Shown here: in pieces, positions 1-10,183 of the stretch | How positions within the stretch are numbered: position 1 is the first letter of the stretch | Layout of the letters: each line of letters begins with the position of its first letter | Assembly: GCA_911728435.2 (NCBI GenBank) | Contig: OU452202.1 | Span: forward strand, 13,867,135 to 13,931,134 | Length of the DNA stretch: 64,000 nucleotides | From: Apoderus coryli | Lineage: Eukaryota; Arthropoda; Insecta; Coleoptera; Attelabidae | Direction of reading: 5' to 3' | The notes under the pieces: generated by a model | Seen by the model: only the letters and a program-made list of their open reading frames with translations | Told to the model about the DNA's origin: nothing | The model's database searches: none | Program-made: the position numbers and the translations under genes

Positions 1-36
1 TTTGTTTATACAACCACCTTAGGCCTCTTACCTTAC

Positions 37-559
37 CTCTCTACAGCCTTCAAAGAAGGGGTGCAAGAAACAGTGATTTCACGAATATTTTCCGTGTCCA
101 TGTAAACCACTTCCATATCATCCGTACTACTCGCAATAGTATTTTGTGACAAAACATGGTTGGTAGAACTTTTATTCTCTGCAATTTCATGGAGGATTCT
201 ATAATTAAGTATATTCCAGTTTAACAACAGAATTCAAACGAACTTTGTATACCTACACAACGTAGGAAATATATTCTTGACATACATATCATGCATTTTT
301 GACTGACTGCTTTTAAGTAAACAGTGTCTTGATATCAAACGATTAAGAATTTAACTTCCACTCTCATTTACATAATCTCTTCTTTTCAACAAAAGTTTGG
401 GAACTGCATCGGGTACGAGGGTGATCCTCTTGCCGTCTTCTCTACAAATGATATCTTCTGCAGCGAAATGCTTACTGCATATGACATTCCCATCACATAC
501 ATTTTCTGTACTAGGATCCCAATGCCCGCATCCAAACATCATGTCTTTTTTTTGTCAAG
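37..559 (-). pseudogene. THAP-domain gene fragment, two exons, frame broken
   Basis: Two pieces of a THAP zinc-finger protein, a DNA-binding domain common in insect genes and in P-element-derived genes. The upstream exon (about 351-559) encodes the C-x2-H half of the finger (CSKHF) and the AVPKLL box that closes the domain. It starts after a TTTTTAG acceptor. Its first part, containing the conserved Trp of RHDVWMRAL, lies in a different frame from STENVCDGNVICSKHF, so one small indel separates them near 510-525. The second exon (37-178) starts after TTGCAG, encodes an acidic Ser/Thr-rich stretch, and ends at a consensus donor AGAG/GTAAGG, so the gene continues off the left edge. The donor of the first exon is unclear (A/GTGGAAG is possible). 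The frame break may be real decay or a sequence error. Family assignment is from motifs only. Confidence 0.5.
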
Positions 560-1555
560 CTAAAAATGAGTATCATGTCAATGGTATCATATTGACTCAA
601 ACTGAGACTGTTAGAAACCCGAAACAATAACTTACTGAAAATATTTAATACCAGGAATGATACTTTCATTTTTACACCACAACACTATACACCTCATTGT
701 TTGTTAAATAAACAAACTACCAAACCAAAATAACAAATATTAAAAACAATTTTAATCACAAATAGGTATATCTATCAACAATTAAAATATACCACGCATA
801 AACCCATAATTCAATTATAAAACCTATCTGAATTGTTGTGAAGCCGACTCTGACAGATATTCCCACTACGAGAAATGTCATTTGCGAAAATAGACGCTGT
901 TGCGAAATCTCCTAAATTTAATAAGATTTGGAAAAAAATGTTTCGTTCATATTGCTGAAAACTAAACAGTATTACAATTTTACCGATAACATTGAATTAT
1001 TTGATTTTGTCAAGCAGTTTCGTATGACGCAGCATATGGATTTATTTATAAAACAGATATGTCGCATAAATTCTGTAAGGCGAACGACAAAATAGTTTTA
1101 AATATGGCAGCTCTGTACTGAAAATAAGTGACTGAGGAGCATGCGTAGTTCGAGAAAACTCTGCATACCCGTTACACTTTTTGGTATTCGGCTGGATTTA
1201 ATTAGCATTCTAGAGTACATATATAATATAAGATTTCTATGTGGAAATCAAATCTATTTTATCATATTGTTAGGTCAAAATTATCCAATGGAAAATATGG
1301 CGTTACATACACTATGTCCACGGATGCGGTTAACAAGAAGACAAATTGACCAAAAATTGAAAGATACGAAAAAAATGTATTTTTGGTAAAAAATTTTGCT
1401 TGTAGAAAAAATAAGAACTACTATGAAAAAATGATTTTATTAAAAAGGCATAAACATAAAAGTAAACAAATTAATTTGAAAATTGAAACGAAAATTAATA
1501 TTTTTATTAATTATGTTATGTTAACGCAATCATAATCATAGTTCAAAAACCCCTC
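560..1555. other. gene-free stretch
   Basis: A+T-rich sequence in which I see no gene, no clear repeat and no splice-supported exon. The 82-codon open frame at 1141-1389 has no recognisable composition or motif. Confidence 0.5.
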
Positions 1556-1559
1556 CCCC

Positions 1560-2225
1560 ATATTTAACACACTTTTCCAACTGCTTCCTAATGTGATCAA
1601 AACTGTCTCTTGAATTGCCATTAATTCCTCGGCTCGCCTAATTCTTAATTTTAAAAGTTCAACATTGGTATCCAGTGGTTGCGCATAGGTAAGATGCTTT
1701 AGACAGCTCCAAAGGAAAGAATCGGTGGCTAATGTAAGGTCGGGACTTCTTGGGGGCCATAAAACTCGTCCATTTCTTCCTATTATAAGCTTGTGAAAAT
1801 TTCTATTGCCGTTTAAAATCGTATCAAGCCCACAAACAAAATTCTAGCCTTTTTGCTTCATCCCCAGCCTCCAAAGCTTAATTGAAATGAGGGTTGTAAG
1901 GATAAATTCTATTTTGTTTTAAAACTTTTTGAATGGTCGATTTTGCCATCACCTCTAGATTCTTAGCCCGGATTCTGAAAGAAAACAATGGATTTTCATT
2001 TACAGATTTTAATATCAAAACTGTACTGGCATCGTCCTCATTATATTGTTTCTTTTCTTTTTTAATATCAAAAACTACTCCTGTTCTTTCAAATTTTTTC
2101 ACCAATTTGTGAACAGCAACTTTCGAAACGAATACCTCAGGATATTTGCGGTGGAATTCCTCCATTACATAGCGGTAAGAACAGTTACTACTTTCATAAC
2201 ATTGCACTATAAAAACGGTCAGCAT
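1560..2225 (-). mobile_element. mariner-like transposase remnant
   Basis: The N-terminal helix-turn-helix region reads FIVQCYESSNCSYRYVMEEF followed by HRKYPEVFVSKVAVHKLVKK, the pattern of the DUF4817-type domain of insect mariner-like transposases. Downstream, in other frames near 1730-1780, is WPPRSPDLTLATDSFLW, the mutated form of the conserved block that holds the last catalytic Asp (usually SPDLTPLDFFLWG). The segment with the first catalytic Asp is missing or unrecognisable and several frameshifts separate the parts, so the copy is dead. No terminal repeats were identified. Confidence 0.7.
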
Positions 2226-2297
2226 TTTGAAACTGACAACTACTACAAAAACAATAAGGTCCTAATGTAGAGGTAATAATTAAGTAATAGTTATTTA

Positions 2298-2403
2298 CGT
2301 GTGGGATATGGACATTATTAACGCACGCATGTTTGCACGACGAGGCCGTAGGCCGAGTCGTGTATTCACATAAGGGCGTTAATAATTCCTATCCCACGTG
2401 TTA
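2298..2403. repeat. imperfect palindrome with inner hairpin
   Basis: An outer inverted repeat pairs ACGTGTGGGATA...ATTATTAACGC with GCGTTAATAAT...TATCCCACGT. The centre is a second hairpin, CACGAC...GTCGTG, around the repeated word GGCCGTAGGCCGAG. It sits immediately outside the left inverted repeat of the recombinase element at 2413. Confidence 0.6.
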
Positions 2404-2625
2404 CGTACAAAATTTTATCTACAACTGTTTATTAGTAATATTAACAGTGTATCATTAAATTTTATTAAAAAAAAAATATTTCAATTCAACGTATTGTTAT
2501 TAAACATAAGGTACTGTAGATCATATTTTGTGATCATAGCAACAAAGATAAACAAAGCTGTGGAAACAAAATAAATTAGTTATGTCATCAAATTGTCAAA
2601 GTTGAATGAACAAAAATCTATAAAA

Positions 2626-3060
2626 ATGAGTTCAAGCGAAGACAATCTCCCTTCGGATATTGAAAATGAAGCTTCCAGTGTAATTTTAAATCTTGTGCCA
2701 GAGAAATTTGATTTTACATTTGATAGCATTCCTAAAACGAAAATCAGAAGGATACAAACCTAAAAAGTCAAAGGTATTTACAAAGGAGGATATAACCAGA
2801 TTTTTAACAAATGCGGACGATGAGAAATATTTGTGCATGAAGGTAGGTAAGACTCTTGTGTAGATTATAAAAAGGTGTATTCATATAATATTTATTTTAA
2901 GGTTATATTGATATTTGGTTTGGCTAGCGCTTGTCGACGGGAAGAGCTAACAAATATGTTGATTGAAAATATGAAAGATCAAGGAATATGCTATCAAATT
3001 ACTATACCAAATACCAAAACAAAGGTGTCTCGAGAATTTAAGTTAATTACATATAATTAA
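2626..3060 (+). pseudogene. tyrosine-recombinase-like gene, internally deleted
   Basis: The ATG at 2626 opens an acidic N-terminus (MSSSEDNLPSDIENEA). A one-base frame change near 2750 leads to GYKPKKSKVFTKEDITRFL, the end of a core-binding-like domain. A donor (AAG/GTAGGTAAG, near 2842) and an acceptor (TTTTAAG, near 2902) flank a short intron. The next exon reads VILIFGLASACRREELTNML, in which the Arg of CRREEL matches the first catalytic Arg of tyrosine recombinases, then IPNTKTKVSREF. The remaining catalytic residues (HxxR and Tyr) are absent because the frame stops at 3060. The middle of the N-terminal domain appears deleted. The copy is not functional; the family call rests on the Arg box and its context. 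Confidence 0.55.
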
Positions 3061-3163
3061 GTAACTAATTAATAATTGAACTCATTTTTATAGATTTTTG
3101 TTCATTCAACTTAAAATAAATTGTTAATTTTGGTATTAATTTTTTGATCATTCTTATTATCGC

Positions 3164-3200
3164 ACTAGTGCGATAATGTATTCAAAAACGCACTAGTGCG
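3164..3200. repeat. two CGCACTAGTGCG palindromes
   Basis: ATCGCACTAGTGCGAT at 3164-3179 is a perfect 16-bp palindrome. The 12-bp core recurs at 3189-3200. Both lie just inside the right end of the 2413-3270 element and could be subterminal protein-binding sites. Confidence 0.7.
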
Positions 3201-3270
3201 GTAATATACGTCATTATGACACTGAAAATAGTGTCAAATAGTACCTATTACATGACAGTTGTAGATAAAA

Positions 3271-3836
3271 GTAATAAAAGGCGAAATTTTTTTTTTTCTG
3301 TTTTGAAAAACTAGTTTGGAAGCGGACAGCGGCCAACTAGATTGTTGTGTGTAAAATAAGCACACAGTTGAAGGTGAAATTTATTTTTTCTCTCATGGGA
3401 ACGCTATTTTTGATTCTCCACTCGACCGTTTTGACGATTAACAGGAAAAATGAATGAAAATGGAATACTCATCTGAAAAATTAATGTTGACCAACAAATG
3501 CGGGTTATCCGATCACTAATTAACTGGCAAAATTGCAAGAGTTTGTTAAAGTCACCTTCATTTAATTCATGCCGAAGATTATTTTTGTACAGGTGGAATG
3601 TTTGGGCTTTTAAAATTCTTAAAATGCTCATATGGCTTATGCCACAATCTGTAGCTAATTACCAGGTACTTAATGTTGGATTGATATTCACGTGGTGCAA
3701 GACAGCAACCATAAATTAGTCTAAAAGTTCTATTATACCTATTTTCGGTTAACAGGTTTATTTCGTTTATCCATACTCTTTCCGCAGTTCAATAAAGGTT
3801 TGTCAAGATAATCAAAAAACAATTAAAATTCGAAAT
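3271..3836. other. gene-free stretch
   Basis: No gene or identifiable repeat. Overlapping open frames at 3404-3631 (minus) and 3498-3719 (plus) are short, antisense to one another and without motifs. Confidence 0.45.
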
Positions 3837-5268
3837 CCCATTAAAGCCCATTGGCACATAAATGTGCCAGCGTTATTTTCTTTTATTTTTTCAAAACTCC
3901 CTAAACTGAGCTGTTCTAGATACATACTGGACTGTTCCTTGCGTAGTTATTTACAGGTCATAATTTTTTTTTAGATTTTACAGTGCTTGATTTTTGAGAA
4001 ATTAATGAAAACCTAACCCACTCTGAAGCATCTTACTACACCTGTCTGCACTGATGTAAATATACATTTTTTTTCTACTTTTAATTACTTTACTAGTTGT
4101 TACATTTTTCATTTTGTTATTGATAAATATTCATTGTAACGATATTCAACAAAACCATAAGTTTTTTTATAACATAAATTTTATTATGAAGGAAAAAAAA
4201 CCATTGGCACATAAACGTGCCAGTGGGCAGACATGATGTCTATTTCAAAGATATGCATGCGCAGTTGGCCTTGTTCAATTTTTAGTATTTGAACTGTCAA
4301 ACACGCACCATTTATTACGTTCAGTACGCAATTTAGAAATTATTATTCAGTTTGTAGTAACTGGTACTTTACGGAAAAATAGAGTTTCAAAAGAATCAAA
4401 TATGTCTGAGTATAATTTGTTGCTAAAACAAGCCGAGGAACAATGGAACTCAAAACCGATGGAGAGTTAGTAATTGTGCGGGGGAATGATAATTCCGTTG
4501 TAACTGTATTATCAAACTGCTGTAATCATATGCTTCCTTTGAAAAATGTAGAGATAATCTATAACTAAAAAAAGTAAAATTCATATTCAAATGCCGCTTA
4601 TAACAAAAATATGGGAGGCGTCGATTTTGAATGATCAGGTCTGTCTAGCTATGGAATTTCAATAAGGACTAAATAGTAGTGATGGTCTTTCTTCAGTTGT
4701 TCAATTGATCAACCTAATCTACAAGTTTGGCTACTATGGAGAAGGTGTGAAAACAATAATATGCCGCTACTCGTATTCAGACGGCAACTTATTGCTTTAT
4801 ATTTATGGGCACCCTTCATTGAAACCAGGGCCATCATCAAGCGAATTATCACCAATTGTCAATTAGTTACGTTTGAATGAACAAAATCACTTGATAGTCC
4901 AAAGTAGTGAAACATAGACAAAATGTAAAACATGTTCTAACCGCACCAGTTTTGAGTGTAATACCTGCAAAATAGCCCTGCACCCAAAAACATACTTTAG
5001 AAATTTCCATAAAACATACCATTTAATTATAATTATCAATAACTGATGTAATTATTCAAAAAATATTTAATTTTAAATATTTATGTATGTTTCTCTTATG
5101 TTACTGTATGTGCCTGGTGGCACATTTATGTGCCACTATTTTTTTGGTACTTTTATTATAAATAAATTTTAAATTTTGCGTATACAATGTTTATTCACAT
5201 ATATAAACAGCAACTAACGTGTTTTTGTTCTAATTAAAACAGACAAAAATTACGGGCACTAATGGGTT
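3837..5268 (+). mobile_element. piggyBac-like transposon remnant
   Basis: The ends match as inverted repeats: CCCATTAAAGCCC (3837-3849) against GGGCACTAATGGG (5256-5268), and the right end is followed by TTAA, the piggyBac target. The left TTAA is not preserved. Subterminal near-palindromes GGCACATAAATGTGCC occur near both ends and at about 4205. Inside, plus-strand fragments resemble piggyBac transposase: MPLLVFRRQLIALYL near 4760-4800, and a C-terminal cysteine-rich block CKTCSNRTSFECNTCKIAL near 4925-4985 followed by YFRNFH. There are many stops and frameshifts. Confidence 0.6.
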
Positions 5269-5570
5269 AACTAGATACTTTTCGTAATCAATTTATGGGG
5301 AAACTCACCCCTCGAGAGGGGTATGTAGTACAGAAATGTCTATTTTGTCCAAAAATCGCCTCGTGCAAATTTTTTTATAGGTACGTATACTTACTCGACA
5401 AGAACTCTATTTCGTTTTTAGTGGGTCACCCTGTATATTGGGTATTTTAAAAATAGAATGCACATAATATAAGTGATGTAAAAAAATTTACACTTTTATT
5501 TACCCTGGATGACACCTGATATGAAAAAAGGCTATTATGGTAATCTGTTTATCTAACAATAATATTAATA
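5269..5570. other. gene-free stretch with an isolated repeat end
   Basis: Contains GGGTCACCCTGTATA near 5425, a terminal motif of the fold-back repeats seen elsewhere, without a partner that I could find. No gene. Confidence 0.4.
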
Positions 5571-6083
5571 TACAGTATGTCCACAGGAAAAGTTTTCATG
5601 AGGAAAAAACTTCAATATTATTTGACGGCAATTTTTTGCTGTAAAGTAGGCATTTTAAGCTGACAATACTATGGCTAATAAATAAATACAGCGAATTGTC
5701 AAATAAGCTTGTCACTCTCCACGCCTACTAGTACAAAAAGGAGTTGTTAATTTGGAATTAATTGATGTAAAATGAATTTAATGATTACAAATAAATAAAA
5801 GTAGGCCGATTTTTCGAAAATTGGTATTACAGGGTCCTTTTTACTTTTGAACAACTTTTCCTAGTAATTTATTTCCATATCTTCTCAAATAACTGCATTT
5901 GACTCCTGTACCATTTAAAGTTTTTTCAATTTTCTGACCACCCCGTATAAGAAATGTTAAATTTCTCTACCACAATTTTACTTTAAGAACCAGCAAAACT
6001 TTTTATCAAGAGTAACTTTTTTCGATAAAATGAAAAATAAGAAAGTTTTTTCTCTTGAACACTTTTCCTGTGGACATACTGTA
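5571..6083. mobile_element. MITE, 513 bp, 21-bp perfect inverted ends
   Basis: ACAGTATGTCCACAGGAAAAG at 5572-5592 is the exact inverse of 6062-6082, flanked by TA on both sides. The interior has no credible coding frame. The TA target suggests mobilisation by a Tc1/mariner transposase. Confidence 0.75.
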
Positions 6084-6183
6084 CTACTTACATTTGGTGT
6101 GTTACTTATGTTTAGATAGATGACTGAATATGGATAATATTTATAATAATTATTAAGTAATAACAATTTTAAATTATACTTGT

Positions 6184-6726
6184 ACAGGATGTCCCATCTC
6201 ACACGAAACAAGGCAATTTAAAGGCACTTCTAGTTGAAAAGGGCAAAACGGCGAAACACGTCAACTTTGTTTTTGAAGGGCAAATAAGATCCGACTATTT
6301 TTGTAGGTCCAAATTCAAACCGAACACGGGGGTGACATCCACTCTTAAAATCTTAAAGGGAATGCAGGCTCGCGTAGATCATTTCAAAGGTTATTAAAAC
6401 TTTTCTCAAGGCCGTCTCATTTTTTGAATGTTTTTGACATTTGGCCGAACCAACCTAGAAGTAAATAACTTTCTTTAAAAAATGGAGTAAGATGAATTGA
6501 TAAAAGGTTAGACCTAGCCAAATGTCAAAAAAAGACGGCGTTGAAATGAGGCTTTATAATAACTTCATTCGATTTCAGATTTTAAGGGTGGATGTCGCCC
6601 CCGTGTGGGGTTTGAATTTGGGGCTTATATCTTATTTCTCCCTCGAAAACAAAGTTTTGTTTTGTCATTTTCAAACCAGAAATGCCTTTAATTTGCCTTC
6701 TTTCGTGTGAACGGGGACACCCTGTA
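6184..6726. mobile_element. MITE with about 60-bp inverted ends (TACAGGRTGTCCC)
   Basis: The left end TACAGGATGTCCCATCTCAC runs into ACGAAACAAGGCAATTTAAAGG and is matched in inverse at 6667-6726 with a few substitutions. The 62-codon frame inside is part of the repeat and not a gene. Confidence 0.7.
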
Positions 6727-7159
6727 TGTACCCTGATACTCATATAAAATTGTATTATGGATAAGTACAGTTATGTTAATCATCCTATTTGATTGATTGT
6801 TGTTTACCATTAGTTATTTTAATCCAGTTTTATTACGCGAAGGTATGAACAGCTTAATGATTTTGTAAAAATAAAGGTCAAAATTTGTAAAATACAATGT
6901 TGTCGGTGGTATTGTTGATTGATAACATTTAAAATTAAACAAAACACTATTGAATTCAAATTCGTCAATAATTACCTACTTAAAGTAAAAAAAAATAATT
7001 GTTGAAATTAACCATAATATTCAAAGTGGATTGGCATTTTAATAAATGCAAAACTCATAAATCCAAAGCAACTCCACAAAATAGGACCTAAAATACAAGA
7101 GGATTCCACTAAATTAATTTGAAACTGCACAGTATAATCAAAGATACAAAAGTTTATTA
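6727..7159. other. gene-free stretch
   Basis: A+T-rich; no gene, repeat or motif that I can support. Confidence 0.4.
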
Positions 7160-9279
7160 TATACGGCGTGTCCTCTCTCAATTGGAAAAAAAAACTTCTG
7201 GGGCATATTGAGGAACCATAGACAAGCAGTTTGAGATGTTCGGAAGTGCATGGTTTTCAAAATAGGGTGTCAAAGTATTTTTCAAAAAACCTTTCTTTAT
7301 CAATATCTCAAAGACACGTTAACTGATTTTCTTGAAATTCGCTGGTGATGTAAGCTTAATAAGACACTCAGTTAGCACTAATTAAATGTTAATTATGACT
7401 TCCAGTGGCGCCCCGGGGGACAGTGTCACGAATAAAAATGACAAAAAAATGTACGCTACTGACTTTTTTCGAAAATTTTATATTTTTTTGGAAAGCTCAG
7501 TTAAAAATACAACTTTTTTGTCACTTGATCTTTTTTTGTATCAATCTCCGTTTTCGAGAAAAATTTTTTATTAGAAACTTTATTAAAAGGTTCATTATTA
7601 TTAGAAAGAAAAACAAGGAGGCTTTCTTACAAATAATTTATTATTAATAGTGGAGCAAATGCTCAAAGTTTTCACCATGCATTTCGATGCATTTTCTCCA
7701 CCTGTCGAGCCAGAATTCGCGCACCCGAGCAAACACGCCTGGATCGATAAATTCCGCTGCAACCACAACTCTAGCAACTAGGTCCTCCATTGTCGGCACA
7801 GGAGTTGCATAGATCAACCGTTCCATTTCGCCCCAAAGAAAAAAGTCCAGGGGGGGCAAGTCCGGCGACCCTGCTTGCCAAGGGACGGGACCACCTCTAC
7901 CAATTCCTCTGTTGTTGTAGGTTTGGTCGAGGTAACATCTCACGGTGCGCGCACAATGCGGTGGACAACCATCGTGTTGGAACCAGGCCTCTCTACGCAA
8001 CTGGAGGGGTACATCTTCCAGCAGCTCGGGCAGAATATCTCGCAAAAAAACTAGATAGCTATTCCCGTTGAGGTGATCAGGTAGAACGTACGGCCCAATC
8101 AAATGGTCGCCCAGAAAACCTGCCCAAACATAAACACCAAACTTCTGCTGATATCCTCTGATGTGCGTATCCTTTTTCATCGCTCGTGAAGATTATACTT
8201 AAAAAATCAGGGGTTTCATCCGCTTGACCAAGCAACCACTCGCAGAACTCGAGCCGCCGAGGAGCGACGCCAGGCAGTAGATGCTGCACCTTTTGAAGTT
8301 TAAATGGATGCAGATCGTGGAGTTTCAATACTCGATGGACAGTATTTTTGCTGCAATCAAGTCGCGACGCAATCTGACGAGTACTAGTGTTGGGCTCATT
8401 CTGAATGCGTGCCATGACTTCATCCTCAACGGCATCTCTGATCGGACACTGCCTTGCAAATTCTCGAATAGGCTGCAAAGATAACAAAGCCTCTTAGATT
8501 GGCTGTGAAACAGAAACGCGCAAGAAAAAAACACAGAAAGTTGCTATTTCTGCAATACTTACCACGAATGAGCCGGTCTCCCGTAGATTTTGATTAATTT
8601 TGACAAAAATCTTATGGTTTGGCAATTTACGATTTGCGAACCGCTGCCCGTACAACCGTTGTGCTAACAAAGAATTACCGCGCGCTTCCCCATACAGGAG
8701 ATGCATATCTGCAAGCTCGGCTAATTCAAAACGATTCATTTTTGCAATTAGTGTAACGTTTGAAGATAATTAAGTACTTATAAACTGACAGTTTTACTAA
8801 AGTTTGACATGTTTATGTATTACCATGACAACATTGTTTTGTTTTATATTTTCATTATTAATAATAAATTATTTGTAAAAAAGCCTCCTTGTTTTTCTTT
8901 CTAATAATAATGAACCTTTTAATAAAGTTTTTAATAAAAAAATTTTCTCGAAAACGGAGAGAGATACGTAAAAATATCAAGTGACAAAAAAGTTGTATCT
9001 TTAACTGAGCTTTCTAAAAAATATATAAAATTTTTTTGTCATAATTAACATTTAATTAGTGCTGAGTGTCTTATTAAGCTTACATCACCAACGAATTTCA
9101 AGAAAATCGGTTAACGTGTCTTCGAGATATTGATAAAAAAAAAATTAAAAAAACTTTGACACCCTGTATTGTGAAAATCATGCACTTCCGGACATCAATC
9201 ACTTATCTCAAACCGCTTGTCTATGGTTCCTCAATATGCCCCAGAAGTTTTTTCCAATTGAGAGGGGACACCCTCTATA
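7160..9279 (-). mobile_element. mariner-like transposon with long terminal inverted repeats
   Basis: The left arm (about 7160-7652) and right arm (about 8852-9279) are inverse copies over more than 400 bp. They share TCTCAATTGG near the tips and AACAAGGAGGCTTTCTT / AAGCCTCCTTGTT at the inner edges. The left arm has extra sequence around 7395-7470, including GGCGCCCCGGGGGACAG, that the right arm lacks. The interior codes for one transposase on the minus strand. Arms this long are unusual for mariner, whose ends are usually near 30 bp. Confidence 0.8.
7644..8739 (-). pseudogene. mariner-like transposase with one intron, inactivated by an internal deletion
   Basis: Exon 1 (8563-8739, 59 codons from the ATG at 8739) holds the first helix-turn-helix. 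The intron is 8473-8562 (90 nt, GTAAGT...TTTGCAG, phase 0). Exon 2 (7644-8472) begins PIREFARQ, carries a second helix-turn-helix (STRQIASRLDCSKNTVHRVL), then the first catalytic block IIFTSDE. A frame change follows near 8165, where about 25 residues usual in the family appear missing. The rest reads GVYVWAGFLGDHLIGPYVLP, FQHDGCPPH (second Asp) and SPDLPPLDFFLWG (third Asp), with 36 residues between the last two Asp. The C-terminus looks complete. It would encode the enzyme that cuts and inserts this element; the frame break makes this copy inactive. Confidence 0.75.
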
Positions 9280-9714
9280 GAATTAGGCGTAATAAACAGT
9301 ATTGGAAGAAAATATTTAAAATCATGAAAATACGCACCAATAATAACTTTCCCTCTTGTATGATTGATTGATCCCAGTTTCTAATGAATTAGTGAAATTC
9401 TCTTGAATTTTATAAGGCTTAGGTCGAACCTAGTCCATTCTTGAATAAGGATTTTGTTGAATTGATTTGGATTTATGCTCTTTCTATTTATTAAAAAATA
9501 CTATACTGGTGTTTGGTAGACTGTTATTTGTAATTTTAATTGTTATGTTATTGATCAAAAATATTTAAAAATGATCATTTTACTCTTATTTTCGTAAATA
9601 CCTATTTGGGTGATGCGTCGAAATTTTATCGCAACTTTTATTTTAGTCAAAAATAATATTGACTTTTTCATATTCGTTTTTTTTTTGTAGAAATAAAACT
9701 CAATTTTATATTTT
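9280..9714. other. gene-free stretch downstream of the HES gene
   Basis: A+T-rich, no motif seen. It lies beyond the likely poly(A) site of the HES transcript. Confidence 0.4.
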
Positions 9715-9731
9715 AAATTATAACAATAACA

Positions 9732-9737
9732 TTTATT
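9732..9737 (-). terminator. AATAAA poly(A) signal of the HES gene
   Basis: AATAAA on the minus strand, about 450 nt after the HES stop codon. A second AATAAA is at 9839-9844. The more distal one is chosen because a K box lies between the two. Confidence 0.5.
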
Positions 9738-9802
9738 TTGTTCATTATATCATTATTTAAAGTATCAAAAAAACACTCAAAATATAACATCATACATAAG
9801 TT

Positions 9803-9808
9803 ATCACA
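9803..9808 (-). promoter_or_regulatory. K box (TGTGAT) in HES 3'UTR
   Basis: Exact TGTGAT in the transcribed strand, one of three copies in this 3'UTR. In Drosophila the K box pairs with the 5' ends of miR-2/6/11/13-family microRNAs and represses E(spl)-C transcripts. Confidence 0.5.
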
Positions 9809-9875
9809 GACAAACTTGTATTTTCATTACACAAGATTTTTATTTCATTATACAAACTCAAAGTTCTAATCCTAG

Positions 9876-9882
9876 TAAAGCT
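9876..9882 (-). promoter_or_regulatory. Brd box (AGCTTTA) in HES 3'UTR
   Basis: Exact AGCTTTA in the transcribed strand, the 7-mer that pairs with the miR-4/miR-79 seed in Drosophila E(spl)-C and Bearded transcripts. Confidence 0.55.
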
Positions 9883-9921
9883 ATTCTTCTAGAAATTGAA
9901 TATTTTTCTTATACATTCAAA

Positions 9922-9927
9922 ATCACA
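9922..9927 (-). promoter_or_regulatory. K box (TGTGAT) in HES 3'UTR
   Basis: Second exact TGTGAT in the transcribed strand, within 50 nt of a Brd box. Confidence 0.5.
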
Positions 9928-9996
9928 GGTACAATTAACTAAACAAAACATTCATCATTCAATACATGTTACATTCATACAATTTAAATATTTAAT

Positions 9997-10002
9997 ATCA
10001 CA
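9997..10002 (-). promoter_or_regulatory. K box (TGTGAT) in HES 3'UTR
   Basis: Third exact TGTGAT, within 60 nt of the second Brd box. Confidence 0.5.
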
Positions 10003-10047
10003 AGAAATAAGACACTTGAATGTGTGAAATCTATCCCTAAACCTATT

Positions 10048-10054
10048 TAAAGCT
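10048..10054 (-). promoter_or_regulatory. Brd box (AGCTTTA) in HES 3'UTR
   Basis: Second exact AGCTTTA, about 130 nt after the stop codon. Confidence 0.55.
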
Positions 10055-10183
10055 ATATTTATGTGCTTAAAAATTAAAACTATACTGATATTGAGCAAAT
10101 TAAATTAACTAAATTACTATTAATAATAATGAAAGACTTGATGTGAGATTTGAAAAATATATACACAAAAGATTTAAAATAAT

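Larger units (their letters stand above)
2413..3270. mobile_element. 858-bp element with 16-bp inverted ends carrying a tyrosine recombinase remnant
   Basis: The perfect 16-bp inverted repeats TTTTATCTACAACTGT (2413-2428) and ACAGTTGTAGATAAAA (3255-3270) enclose a plus-strand recombinase-like gene. The element is flanked on the left by the 2298-2403 palindrome and contains two CGCACTAGTGCG palindromes near its right end. Known eukaryotic tyrosine-recombinase transposons (Cryptons) usually lack inverted ends, so this may be a nonautonomous derivative or a different kind of element. I see no clear target-site duplication. Confidence 0.55.
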
